Assembly (NCBI GenBank): GCA_000403255.2
Contig: KE159582.1
Coordinates: 682,500 to 746,499 of the forward strand
Origin: Lachnospiraceae bacterium 3-1
Lineage (GTDB): Bacteria > Bacillota > Clostridia > Lachnospirales > Lachnospiraceae
DNA: 64,000 bases
Reading direction: 5' to 3'
How positions within the stretch are numbered: the stretch's first letter is position 1; every line of letters begins with the position of its first letter. Made by a program: the position numbers and the translations under genes. Positions 1-7,756 of the stretch are shown here, piece by piece. The notes beneath the pieces are model-generated. The model was not told where the DNA came from. It did not search any database and saw only the letters and a program-made list of their open reading frames with translations.

Positions 1-50
1 TATTATGCCGTGGGTGGGGCAGCACTGTTGGAGAAAAGGAGAAAAAGGAC

Positions 51-851
51 ATGAAAAGAAAAATTGTTTTAAGCATGGCTATGCTGGCGGTACTTTTATT
101 TACAGGGTGTGCTGGCGGAAGTGATGCAGATGCCCATATGGAAGGAACACAGCAGATGGAACCGGCAGCCGTGGGAACGACGGACAAGGATTCTGATGAT
201 ACAGAATCCGCACAAAATGAGCCGGAAACGGATGGAGCAGACCGGGCGGTTTTGCTTTATCAGGGACAGGCAAGCATCCGTATTGTTACGGCGGAAGGAA
301 AGGTTATTTACGTTGATCCTTATGCGGGGGATGATTATGAACTTTCTGCGGATTTGATTCTGGTAACACACCCGCATTATGACCACAACATGATTGATAA
401 AGTGCAGAACCGGAATCCAGGCTGTGAGATTATCACGCAGGCCGAGGCAATCCAGAATGGGGAACACCAGTTATTTGAGAGGGGTTATGTAACGGTGGAA
501 GCAGTGGAGGCAGGCTATAATTCCCTGCATGACGTGGGTGGCTGCGTGGGCTACATACTGACCTTTTCCGATGGGAAATCCGTCTATGTGACAGGCGATA
601 CATCAACCACAGAACAGATGCCGCTGCTGGCTGAGAAGAATATTGATTATGCCTTTTTCTGCTGTGACGGCATTTATAACATGGGACTTGACGAAGCAGC
701 GGAATGCGCGGAAATGGTGGGCGCAAAGCATAATATTCCCTACCATGTGACAGCCAGGGAGGGCGTGGTCTTTGACAGGGAACTGGCGGAGCAGTTTGAA
801 GCGCCAAACCGCCTGATCATAGAAGCCGGGGAAGAAATTGTAATTGAATAA
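51..851 (+). CDS. MBL-fold metal-dependent hydrolase, lipoprotein
   Basis: This is a secreted, lipid-anchored metallo-beta-lactamase-fold protein of the UlaG-like type. The N-terminus has a basic start, a hydrophobic stretch and a lipobox (LLFTGC, Cys at residue 20). A low-complexity acidic linker of about 40 residues follows, then the MBL domain from about residue 66. The metal-binding motif THPHYDHN is visible near residues 104-111, and VTGDT provides the later metal-ligand Asp. The start codon follows an A/G-rich ribosome-binding site. The next gene, an aldo/keto reductase, begins 28 bases downstream, so the two are probably co-transcribed. The substrate cannot be read from sequence. Confidence 0.85.
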   Translation: MKRKIVLSMAMLAVLLFTGCAGGSDADAHMEGTQQMEPAAVGTTDKDSDDTESAQNEPETDGADRAVLLYQGQASIRIVTAEGKVIYVDPYAGDDYELSADLILVTHPHYDHNMIDKVQNRNPGCEIITQAEAIQNGEHQLFERGYVTVEAVEAGYNSLHDVGGCVGYILTFSDGKSVYVTGDTSTTEQMPLLAEKNIDYAFFCCDGIYNMGLDEAAECAEMVGAKHNIPYHVTAREGVVFDRELAEQFEAPNRLIIEAGEEIVIE

Positions 852-879
852 AACTTATGGAACGAATGGAGGAATCGCA

Positions 880-1986
880 ATGAAAAAATTTGGCTTTGGC
901 TTAATGAGGCTGCCTGTGGTAAATGGAAATTACAGCGAGGTGGATATTCCGAAAATGACGGAAATGGTGGACGCCTTTCTGGAGGCGGGCGGTACATACT
1001 TTGACACTGCTTATCCGTACCATGGAGGCAACAGCGAGAAAGCTTTCCAGGAAACCGTAGTAAAACGGTATCCGAGGGAACGTTTTACCATTACGGATAA
1101 AATGCCGGTTTACCTGATTCAGAAACCGGATCAGATGCAGGGGATTTTTGAAGAGCAGCTTATGCGCTGCGGCGTAGAATTTTTTGACTATTACTGGCTT
1201 CATGCACTGGCCGGTACTAACTATGAGAATGTACAAAAAGCAGGGGCATTTGATTTTCTGGTAAAGAAAAAAGAAGAAGGGAGAATCCGTCACATTGGCT
1301 TTTCTTTCCATGACTCGCCGGAACTTCTGGAACGCATATTGAAGGATCATCCGGAGACAGAATATGTGCAGCTCCAGTTGAATTATCTGGATTGGGACGA
1401 TGCCGCACTCCGGGCGAAGGAATGCTATGAGATTGCCGCACGGCATGGCAAGCCAGTGATTGTGATGGAACCGATCAAAGGGGGCGCACTTGCGAATATC
1501 CCGGAGAAAGCGGACGAGATATTGAAAGCACAGACGCCAGGACTTTCTACAGCATCGTGGGCAATCCGTTTTGCAGCTACCCATGAAAATGTGATGATGG
1601 TGCTTTCGGGCATGAGCAATATGGAACAGGTTGAGGATAACTTAAGCTACATGAAGGATTTTAAACCTTTGAGCGAAGCGGAAATGAAAGCATTGAAACA
1701 GGCTGCGGATATTATCCGTTCCGGGATTGCGATTTCCTGTACGGCATGCAGATATTGCGTCAGTGAAAGTGAATGTCCGAAGAATATTGCGATTCCGGAT
1801 TATTTTGCATTATACAACGATAATAAAAATTTTAAGGGCATGGTATCATCCATCTATTATAACAATCTGGCATTAACACACGGAAAAGCGTCGGAGTGCA
1901 TCGGTTGTGGAAAATGCGAAAAACATTGTCCGCAGCATTTGCCGATCCGGAAATATTTAAAGGATGTAGCAGAAGTGTTTGGCTGA
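880..1986 (+). CDS. Aldo/keto reductase with C-terminal 4Fe-4S domain
   Basis: This is an NAD(P)H-dependent aldo/keto reductase fused to a ferredoxin-like tail. The start at 880 was chosen because AATGGAGG lies just upstream and the protein then begins MKKFGFGLMRLP, the usual family start; an ATG at 844 lacks such a site. The barrel holds FDTAYPYHGGNSE (catalytic Asp/Tyr region) and DYYWLHAL (catalytic-type His). Two cysteine clusters follow: CTACRYC with CPKNI near residues 275-290, and CIGCGKCEKHCP near 335-346, consistent with iron-sulfur binding. The family is common in anaerobes. The substrate is unknown. Confidence 0.9.
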   Translation: MKKFGFGLMRLPVVNGNYSEVDIPKMTEMVDAFLEAGGTYFDTAYPYHGGNSEKAFQETVVKRYPRERFTITDKMPVYLIQKPDQMQGIFEEQLMRCGVEFFDYYWLHALAGTNYENVQKAGAFDFLVKKKEEGRIRHIGFSFHDSPELLERILKDHPETEYVQLQLNYLDWDDAALRAKECYEIAARHGKPVIVMEPIKGGALANIPEKADEILKAQTPGLSTASWAIRFAATHENVMMVLSGMSNMEQVEDNLSYMKDFKPLSEAEMKALKQAADIIRSGIAISCTACRYCVSESECPKNIAIPDYFALYNDNKNFKGMVSSIYYNNLALTHGKASECIGCGKCEKHCPQHLPIRKYLKDVAEVFG

Positions 1987-2022
1987 TAATAGTTAAATAA
2001 ACAGGATATTAAAAATGTAATT

Positions 2023-2502
2023 ATGCTTTGGTATGTTCTGAATGGAGGAGGTGGTAACATCAGCCGTGTATTAATTATTGAGTCCAATGAGGGAAGTCAT
2101 TCTATCATTGATGAAATAATAAAGACTTTGAAAAAGCATCCTGAATTTGAACTTTTGTGGTTGAAGCACGAGCCGGTGTTATCACTTCCTGGTTTAGAAA
2201 TTGATCCGGCTCATCGAAAGGTATATTGTGATAAGCTGGAAATTAATCTGACGGCAAAGGAATATAATCTTCTGTGCTTGTTTGTGGCAAATAAAGGGCG
2301 TGTTCTTACCTATGACCAAATATATCGGAAGGTGTGGGAAGAGGAGGCTTTTGGAAATGCGAACAATGCCATAGCCTGCCACGTACATAACTTGCGTGAG
2401 AAGATAGGCAGACTATTGCCGGAGGGATGTTTTGTTATCCGATGTGTACGGGAAGTTGGTTATTGTTTTGAAACAGACTCTGAATGTATTGCAGCTACAT
2501 AA
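2023..2502 (+). CDS. Winged-helix DNA-binding protein, OmpR-type, no receiver
   Basis: The C-terminal half (about residues 65-152) is an OmpR/PhoB-type winged helix: [12 protein letters not shown], a [14 protein letters not shown] motif, and [14 protein letters not shown] followed by VREVGYCF. The N-terminus starts like a receiver ([11 protein letters not shown]) but is only about 50 residues long and has no phosphoacceptor Asp segment, so phosphorelay control is unlikely. The best ribosome-binding site (GGAGGAGG, 2043-2050) lies inside the frame after the ATG used here, with no standard start codon just after it. The true start is therefore uncertain. A terminator follows the stop. Confidence 0.7.
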   Translation: MLWYVLNGGGGNISRVLIIESNEGSHSIIDEIIKTLKKHPEFELLWLKHEPVLSLPGLEIDPAHRKVYCDKLEINLTAKEYNLLCLFVANKGRVLTYDQIYRKVWEEEAFGNANNAIACHVHNLREKIGRLLPEGCFVIRCVREVGYCFETDSECIAAT

Positions 2503-2538
2503 CGGCGGCTTGGGAAACTGAGCCGTCTTATTTTTTTG
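2502..2538 (+). terminator. Rho-independent terminator used as intron target
   Basis: A short GC stem (CGGCT...AGCCG with a roughly 10-base loop) is followed by a T-rich run directly after the winged-helix stop codon. The group IIC intron begins right behind the T-run, as expected of this intron class. Confidence 0.7.
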
Positions 2539-2539
2539 G

Positions 2540-4383
2540 TTTGCGCGCCATGGGCGCGCTCTAACGGGTGAAAGTCCCGAACACGCCTGGGCAACGAGGA
2601 AGTGTATAGCTGAACAGCAAGGGTGTCCATCGTGAGGTGGAATCTGAAGGAAGCTGTAGGCAAACCCTTGGTCCGACGGACAGAAATCACATATAAGGCT
2701 CGGAAATACGGATAAGTCTGCCAAAAGAGATGAAGTCCAAAAGTTGCCGGAAGTACGAGTAGATGTGGCGGATAGGTGAGGGGAAAGAGTGCGCACCTTA
2801 AGCGTGGAGGTCTCACAGGCGGTCTCATCAGCCGTAGTAACAACGAACTGTGAGGAGTCAGCAGAAGCCATAGTAGTGAAGAAGTTCCTGTAATGGGAAT
2901 GGAGCGAAGGGCTGAACAATCAATCAGTTGAAGTACGTTCCACTTCGTAGCCAGAGCATACGCCTGTCGATGACTTCAAAGGCGGCAAAGGCAAAAGGGG
3001 CAGAAAGGAAACAACGCATGGACACAAGTAGTCTCATGGAGCAGGTATTGAGCAAGGATAACCTTAATGCCGCGTACCTGCAAGTCGTAAGGAACAAAGG
3101 CGCGGCAGGCGTGGACGGGATGACTGTCGAAGAGCTTGGCGCATACCTTTCGGAAAACGGCGAAAGCATCAGGGAGAAGCTGCGGACGAGGAAATATAAG
3201 CCGCAGCCAGTCCGCAGGGTGGAGATACCCAAACCAGAGGGCGGGACAAGAAAACTCGGAGTACCAACGGTGGTAGACAGATTTGTGCAGCAGGCAGTAG
3301 CACAGGTGCTCACTCCGATATTTGAAGAGCAGTTCCACGACCACAGCTATGGGTTCAGGCCGAACCGATGCGCACAACAGGCAGTCTTGAAAGCATTAGA
3401 GATGATGAATGACGGACACAGCTGGGTTGTAGACATTGACCTTGCAAAGTTCTTTGACACAGTAGACCATGACAAGCTGATGACTATCTTCGGGCGTACA
3501 ATCAAGGATGGGGATGTCATATCGGTAGTAAGGAAGTTCCTGGTCAGTGGAGTGATGATAGACGACGAGTATGAAGATACCATAGTGGGCACGCCGCAGG
3601 GCGGAAATATTTCGCCGCTGTTAGCGAACGTCATGCTGAACGAAGTGGACAAAGAACTGGAAGCAAGAGGGCTGGATTTCGTCCGCTACGCAGACGACCT
3701 GATTATCATGGTCGGAAGCAGACAGGCGGCAGACCGGGTAATGAAGAGCATCACCCGATTTATCGAAGAAAGGCTGGGCCTGAAAGTAAATGGGGAGAAA
3801 AGTAAGGTGGATAAGCCCAAGGGAATCAAGTATCTGGGATTTGGATTCTACTATGACTCATTTGCCAAAGGGTATAAAGCCAGACCCCACCCGAAAGCGG
3901 CGGCAAAGTTCAGGGAGCAGATGAAGAAACTCACATGCAGGAGTTGGGGAGTGAGCAATGGATACAAAGTCAAGAAGCTCAACCAACTTATCCGAGGATG
4001 GATAAACTATTTCAAAATCGGCAGCATGAAAGGGTTATGCGAACGGCTAGACAGTCAAATCCGCTACCGGCTTCGTATGTGCATATGGAAGCATTGGAAA
4101 ACACCGCAGAATAGAGCAAAGAACCTGATAAAATTAGGTATCAGCCGCAAATATGCGTGGTCAACGGCATATACAGGGGCAAGAATAGCCTATGTATGCC
4201 AAAGAGGAGCAATGAATGTGGCTGTTACGAAAGAGAGACTAACCCGGTTTGGATTAGTTTCCATGTCGGACTACTACGCTGAAAGGCGAGTAACTTGTTA
4301 AGTTGATTGAACCGCCGTGTACCGAACGGTACGCACGGTGGTGTGAGAGGTCGGAAATTTCTAGAAATTTCCTCCTACTCGAT
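2540..4383 (+). mobile_element. Group IIC intron
   Basis: The element is a complete bacterial group II intron with an internal maturase gene. The 5' part (2540-3017) is non-coding and contains the domain I type sequence CTAACGGGTGAAAGTCCCGA. At the 3' end, GAACCGCCGTGTACC...GGTACGCACGGTGG (4308-4342) is domain V, followed by a domain VI-like hairpin (AGGTCGGAAATTTCTAGAAATTTCCTCCTACT). The last bases CTACTCGAT match the usual 3' end. Boundaries are estimates within a few bases; the 5' end does not show a perfect GTGYG. Insertion immediately downstream of a terminator is the known class C target preference. Confidence 0.85.
3018..4301 (+). CDS. ltrA: Group II intron reverse transcriptase/maturase
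   Basis: This intron-encoded protein splices the intron RNA and reverse-transcribes it during mobility. The reverse transcriptase domain shows VDGMTVEEL, YKPQPVRRVEIPKP, YGFRPNRCAQQA and the catalytic VRYADD (YADD) near residues 208-213. A maturase (X) domain follows with LIRGWINYFKIGSM. There is no HNH endonuclease domain, as is typical of class C. The protein closely resembles the E. rectale MarathonRT maturase from memory of that sequence. The start at 3018 follows GAAAGGA; an upstream in-frame ATG at 2928 would lie in structured intron RNA. No truncation or stop is seen, so it could be active. Confidence 0.93.
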   Translation: MDTSSLMEQVLSKDNLNAAYLQVVRNKGAAGVDGMTVEELGAYLSENGESIREKLRTRKYKPQPVRRVEIPKPEGGTRKLGVPTVVDRFVQQAVAQVLTPIFEEQFHDHSYGFRPNRCAQQAVLKALEMMNDGHSWVVDIDLAKFFDTVDHDKLMTIFGRTIKDGDVISVVRKFLVSGVMIDDEYEDTIVGTPQGGNISPLLANVMLNEVDKELEARGLDFVRYADDLIIMVGSRQAADRVMKSITRFIEERLGLKVNGEKSKVDKPKGIKYLGFGFYYDSFAKGYKARPHPKAAAKFREQMKKLTCRSWGVSNGYKVKKLNQLIRGWINYFKIGSMKGLCERLDSQIRYRLRMCIWKHWKTPQNRAKNLIKLGISRKYAWSTAYTGARIAYVCQRGAMNVAVTKERLTRFGLVSMSDYYAERRVTC

Positions 4384-4413
4384 TCCGTTTTTCTAACTGC
4401 TATTCCGGGTGTT

Positions 4414-4523
4414 TTCTACATAATTCTGTATGATTAAATTTTATCTGTTTTTTTTCCGTGCTGCCGTGTCGTAACTTGCGATATTCTACAGCGTTTCTAC
4501 AGATTCACTAAAGCAGTTCTACA
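4414..4523 (+). repeat. Four TTCTACA direct repeats
   Basis: TTCTACA occurs at 4414, 4484, 4495 and 4517, all in the same orientation, in an A+T-rich stretch before the first prophage genes. The clustering suggests protein-binding sites (recombinase arm sites or operators), but this is inference. Confidence 0.4.
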
Positions 4524-4540
4524 AAATCATTTTTTATAAT

Positions 4541-4709
4541 TCCCCCGTTGCCAAGCTGTCAGGGGAAAGCGGAACTGTATGCTGTGTATCCCCGGAAAGG
4601 GGATGCCATGAATCTACCACGGGCAGGGACAGGCTTCATGCCTTACATACCAAAACAATATATGCCTTCTGTACATACCGCAGTCCTTAAGGGGATTGCG
4701 GTATTTTTT
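4541..4709 (+). ncRNA. Candidate structured small RNA
   Basis: A non-coding stretch begins just after TATAAT (4535-4540) and ends in a clear terminator. Inside are small hairpins, for example TATCCCC/GGGGATG around 4587-4605 and AGGC/GCCT around 4631-4643. There is no ribosome-binding site with an open frame. I do not recognise the RNA family; it might also be a leader. Confidence 0.3.
4675..4709 (+). terminator. Rho-independent terminator
   Basis: ATACCGCA pairs with TGCGGTAT, with further pairing of the inner GTCC and GGAT, and a TTTTTT tail follows at once. Confidence 0.75.
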
Positions 4710-4773
4710 CATTCGACATATTCCCTGTCAATCCCCATAAGTCCCCCAATATGCACCACCTTTTTTAAAACGA

Positions 4774-4804
4774 GCGCACCTGCCTTACGGCGGGTGCGTT
4801 TTTT
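4774..4804 (+). terminator. Rho-independent terminator
   Basis: CGCACCTGCC pairs with GGCGGGTGCG around a four-base loop, followed by six T. It lies about 100 bases before the sigma-like gene and would insulate it from upstream transcription. Confidence 0.75.
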
Positions 4805-4857
4805 CGTTGTCGGAAAAAGGCTCTTTCTGACATTTTATCAATCCCGTGCGCCGCCTT

Positions 4858-4897
4858 CCAGTCTTGAATTTTCCGTTTTCAAAAATTTCAAGACTGG
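4858..4897 (+). promoter_or_regulatory. Inverted repeat touching the ribosome-binding site
   Basis: CCAGTCTTGAA and TTCAAGACTGG form a perfect 11-bp inverted repeat around an 18-base A/T-rich loop. The last two bases overlap the GGAGG (4896-4900) of the next gene. It could be an operator or an RNA hairpin that limits translation; the sequence does not decide between these. Confidence 0.45.
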
Positions 4898-4908
4898 AGG
4901 AATTTAAA

Positions 4909-5295
4909 GTGAAAATTAAATATGAATTTACGGACGGGACAGTGTCGGAGGTCGAGGTGGAGGAATCCATCGGTGCCGTCATCATTGAGGACAGGCGGCT
5001 GGAGGACAACCTTGCCAGGAAGGAACGCTATCACTGCTGCTCGCTGGATGCCGTGGAGTTTGAGGGTATGGAGTACGGCACGGAAGAAACGCCGGAAACG
5101 ATGCTTGCCGCCATGGAAGAGGACAGGCGTGTATATGAGGCTTTCCATATGCTCTCTAAGGTGCAGCAGAGGAGGCTGTTAAAGCTGGCGGGCGGTATGT
5201 CGATCCGGGAAATCGCGCGGCAGGAAGGTACGAATTTCAGGACCGTGCATGAGTCGGTTGAGGCTGGAAGAAAAAAATTTAAAAAGTTTTTCTGA
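4909..5295 (+). CDS. Sigma-70 region 4-like regulator, prophage
   Basis: The C-terminal third is a sigma-70 region 4-type helix-turn-helix (LSKVQQRRLLKLAGGMSIRE followed by IARQEGTNFRTVHES). The N-terminus (KIKYEFTDGTVSEVEVEE) and middle are typical of the small sigma-like factors found at the start of clostridial prophages. The GTG start at 4909 follows GGAGG with eight bases between; frames reaching further upstream have no such site. The protein may direct transcription of the early operon. A promoter-like element repeated at 49207 overlaps its stop codon, which fits autoregulated phage transcription but is not proven. Confidence 0.75.
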   Translation: MKIKYEFTDGTVSEVEVEESIGAVIIEDRRLEDNLARKERYHCCSLDAVEFEGMEYGTEETPETMLAAMEEDRRVYEAFHMLSKVQQRRLLKLAGGMSIREIARQEGTNFRTVHESVEAGRKKFKKFF

Positions 5296-5340
5296 AAAAC
5301 ACCCCATCAAAACAGCCACCAAATCTCCGTATAGTGAAGG
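5295..5340 (+). promoter_or_regulatory. Early-operon promoter-like element, copy 1
   Basis: A 45-base sequence beginning AAAACACCCCATCAAAA and ending CTCCGTATAGTGAAGG recurs nearly unchanged at 49207-49251. TATAGT fits a -10 box, but no standard -35 stands 17 bases upstream. The element precedes the first genes of the early operon. Confidence 0.5.
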
Positions 5341-5378
5341 GCATAAAATCCCGCCCTTTAGAAATCGGAGGTGGAAAG

Positions 5379-5597
5379 GTGAGGCACACATTGAGGATCA
5401 GTGTTTCAAAAGAACCGGCAGTAGAAGGGATCGTGAGCTGCCGCAATGTCTCCGTGAGGGAGCGTTTTTTGCGCTTCCTCTTTGGGGAGAAGCAGCGGCT
5501 GACCATCATCGTTCCGGGCGGTTCCGTCCGGGAGCTTGCAGTCAGTGAAGTCATGGAAGGAGGAAGCGTACATGGGAAAAGTGAAGTTACTGCTTGA
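5379..5597 (+). CDS. Small conserved prophage protein
   Basis: A 72-residue protein without a known fold that I can name. It is rich in basic residues and has a hydrophobic strand (RLTIIVPG) near its middle. The GTG start was chosen because GGAGG lies seven bases upstream. It overlaps the next gene by 26 bases, which points to translational coupling. Similar small genes occur after the sigma-like factor in related prophages (from memory). Confidence 0.6.
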   Translation: MRHTLRISVSKEPAVEGIVSCRNVSVRERFLRFLFGEKQRLTIIVPGGSVRELAVSEVMEGGSVHGKSEVTA

Positions 5598-5958
5598 CGT
5601 CATCGGGGATTTACGTTCCCTTGCCGACAGCCTGCAGGCCGTTGCGGATGCAGTGGCAGACAGCGGTACGGCAGAGGCGGAGATGACGACCACAAAGGAG
5701 CCGGAGGAAACCGGGAAAGCGGTCAGAACCGGGAAGGCCGTCAGGAACACGACGAAGAAAGATACAAAGACGGCAAAGCAGGGGCCGGAGGAGAAAGTGC
5801 TGACGCTGGAGGAAGTCCGTGCGGTGCTGGCGGAGAAGTCCCGCTCCGGACATACGGAGGAAGTGAGGGATCTGCTTGCAAAGCACGGAGCGGATAAGCT
5901 GTCGGAGATCGACCCGGCGGAATACCCTGCGCTGCTTGCGGAAGCGGAGGTGCTGTGA
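5572..5958 (+). CDS. Hypothetical replication-block protein
   Basis: This 128-residue protein has three parts: a short helical N-terminus (residues 1-32), a Lys/Thr/Glu-rich linker, and a compact helical C-terminal domain (VLTLEEVRAVLAEKSRSGHT onward). The C-terminal domain resembles a domain seen in several phage proteins, some misannotated as an rRNA biogenesis protein. The start follows AAGGAGGAA. Its stop codon overlaps the next start (TGATG), so it is coupled to the DUF2800 nuclease and ssDNA-binding protein. A role in phage DNA metabolism is inferred from position only. Confidence 0.65.
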   Translation: MGKVKLLLDVIGDLRSLADSLQAVADAVADSGTAEAEMTTTKEPEETGKAVRTGKAVRNTTKKDTKTAKQGPEEKVLTLEEVRAVLAEKSRSGHTEEVRDLLAKHGADKLSEIDPAEYPALLAEAEVL

Positions 5959-7079
5959 TGGGGAGACACGCTTTACTGTCCGCATCCTCCAGCCACCGGT
6001 GGCTTGCCTGCCCGCCGTCGGCAAGGCTCTGTGAGAACTATGAGGATACTGGCAGCGAATATGCACAGCAGGGCACCGATGCCCACAGCCTGTGCGAACA
6101 CAAGCTGAAGCTGTCCCTGGGCATGGAGACTAAAGACCCTACGGAGGGGCTTGAATTTTACGATGAGGAGATGGAGGAATGCGCCTGCGGCTATGCGGAG
6201 TATGTCCTTTCCCTTGTGGAGGAGGCAAAGAAAACCTGCAAGGACCCGGTGGTGCTGATTGAGCAGCGTTTGGACTTTTCCCGGTTCGTTGAGGAAGGCT
6301 TTGGCACTGGCGACTGCGTGATTATCGCAGACGGGACGCTGTATATCATCGACTACAAGCATGGCAAGGGCGTGGAGGTTTCCGCCGAGGGGAACCCACA
6401 GATGATGCTGTATGCCCTGGGCGCACTGGAGCTGTTTGACGGCATCTATGACATTGAGTCTGTCCGCATGGCAATCTACCAGCCGCGCCGGGAGAATGTC
6501 AGCGTGTATGCCATGGCAAAGGATGACCTGCTCCAATGGGCGGCGGGCGAGCTGGCAGAAAAGGCGAAGCTGGCCTATGCCGGGGAGGGTGAGTTCTGTG
6601 CAGGGGAACACTGCCGGTTCTGCAAGGCAAAGGCGGTCTGCAGGAAACGGGCGGAGTACAATCTGGAGCTTGCCAAATATGACTTTGAGATGCCCGCCAC
6701 GCTGGAGGATGACGAGATCGCGGCGATCCTCGTGAAAGCGGATGAGCTGGCGTCATGGGCGGCGGACGTGAAGGAGTTCGCATTGCAGCAGGCGCTCAGC
6801 GGCGTGAAGTATGCCGGGTTCAAGGTTGTGGAAGGACGCTCCAACCGGAAGTACACGGATGAGGATGCCGTGGCGGATACCGTGAAGAAGGCGGGCTTCG
6901 ACCCGTATGAGCCGAAGCTCTTAGGCATCACGGCCATGGAGAAACTGCTCGGCAAAAAGAAGTTTGCGGAGATTTTAAAGGGCCTTGTGGAGAAGCCGCA
7001 GGGCAAGCCTGCGTTAGTCCCGGAGAGCGACAAGCGGCCGGAGATGAACACGGCGCAGGAAGATTTCAAGGAAGATTAG
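5958..7079 (+). CDS. DUF2800 protein, Cas4/RecB-like nuclease
   Basis: The protein belongs to the DUF2800 group, which carries a PD-(D/E)XK nuclease core. Visible motifs are SSSHRWLACPPSARL at the N-terminus, GTDAHSLCE, GTGDCVIIADG with DYKHGKGVEV (catalytic Asp and D/E-x-K strand, about residues 115-140), and QMMLYALGAL. CRFCKAKAVCRKRA near residue 220 holds three cysteines that, with an earlier Cys in the same region, could bind an iron-sulfur cluster as in Cas4. It is followed by the ssDNA-binding protein and DNA polymerase, so a role in phage recombination or end processing is likely. Confidence 0.8.
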   Translation: MGRHALLSASSSHRWLACPPSARLCENYEDTGSEYAQQGTDAHSLCEHKLKLSLGMETKDPTEGLEFYDEEMEECACGYAEYVLSLVEEAKKTCKDPVVLIEQRLDFSRFVEEGFGTGDCVIIADGTLYIIDYKHGKGVEVSAEGNPQMMLYALGALELFDGIYDIESVRMAIYQPRRENVSVYAMAKDDLLQWAAGELAEKAKLAYAGEGEFCAGEHCRFCKAKAVCRKRAEYNLELAKYDFEMPATLEDDEIAAILVKADELASWAADVKEFALQQALSGVKYAGFKVVEGRSNRKYTDEDAVADTVKKAGFDPYEPKLLGITAMEKLLGKKKFAEILKGLVEKPQGKPALVPESDKRPEMNTAQEDFKED

Positions 7080-7095
7080 TCAGGAGGAAAATCAT

Positions 7096-7662
7096 ATGTC
7101 AAACACAGCCAACAATCCAACGAAAGTGATCACCGGCCCCAACACCCGGTGGAGCTACTGCAACGCATGGGAAGCAAAGGCGATTAACGGGGGAACGCCG
7201 AAGTTCTCCGTGTCACTCATCATCCCAAAGTCGGATAAAAAGACCATTGCAAAGATTGAGGAAGCCATCAAGGCGGCGTACCGCGAGGGCGAGGCGAAGC
7301 TGAAGGGGAACGGCAGGAGCGTCCCTGCGCTTTCCGTACTGAAGACCCCGCTGCGTGACGGGGATGTGGAGCGCCCGGACGATGAAGCCTATGCGGATTC
7401 CTATTTTGTCAATGCCAACAGCTCCACGGCTCCGGGGATTGTGGATGCAGACCGCCAGCCGATTTTGGATCATTCCGAGGTGTACAGCGGCGTGTACGGC
7501 AGGGCGAGCATCAATTTCTATGCTTTCAACAGCAATGGCAATAAGGGAATCGCCTGCGGCCTGAACAATTTACAGAAAATCCGTGACGGGGAGCCGCTTG
7601 GCGGGAGGTCCCGTGCGGAGGACGATTTTGCGGATGAGGACGAGGAAGATTTCCTGTCTTAA
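7096..7662 (+). CDS. DUF2815, Enc34-type ssDNA-binding protein
   Basis: This 188-residue protein matches the DUF2815 family, related to the single-stranded DNA-binding protein of phage Enc34. The N-terminus (TKVITGPNTRWSYCNAWEAK) and the strand KFSVSLIIPKSDKKT are family features, and the C-terminus is acidic (DDFADEDEEDFLS), as in other SSBs that recruit partners. AGGAGGAAAA precedes the ATG. It lies between the DUF2800 nuclease and the DNA polymerase and probably coats ssDNA at the phage fork. Confidence 0.8.
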   Translation: MSNTANNPTKVITGPNTRWSYCNAWEAKAINGGTPKFSVSLIIPKSDKKTIAKIEEAIKAAYREGEAKLKGNGRSVPALSVLKTPLRDGDVERPDDEAYADSYFVNANSSTAPGIVDADRQPILDHSEVYSGVYGRASINFYAFNSNGNKGIACGLNNLQKIRDGEPLGGRSRAEDDFADEDEEDFLS

Positions 7663-7756
7663 CCAGATAAACGGGAACACAGAGCCGCCGGGTGGCGGGG
7701 AACGGGCGTCTGCCTTTTCCCTGCCGCCCTTAAGGCGGTGAAAGGAGCTGGTGGGA

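Larger units (their letters stand above)
4384..4908. other. Intergenic region between intron and prophage genes
   Basis: No convincing gene lies in these 525 bases; an open frame at 4548-4907 has no ribosome-binding site and ends inside the next leader. The stretch holds four TTCTACA repeats, a TATAAT box (4535-4540), a candidate structured RNA ending in a terminator, a second terminator and a strong hairpin before the sigma-like gene. The left prophage boundary probably lies here, but no attachment core could be matched to the right end. Confidence 0.5.

Noticed and set aside
4548..4907. Open frame of 119 codons before the sigma-like gene
   Set aside because: It has no ribosome-binding site, runs through two terminators and a hairpin, and its protein shows no domain-like pattern.
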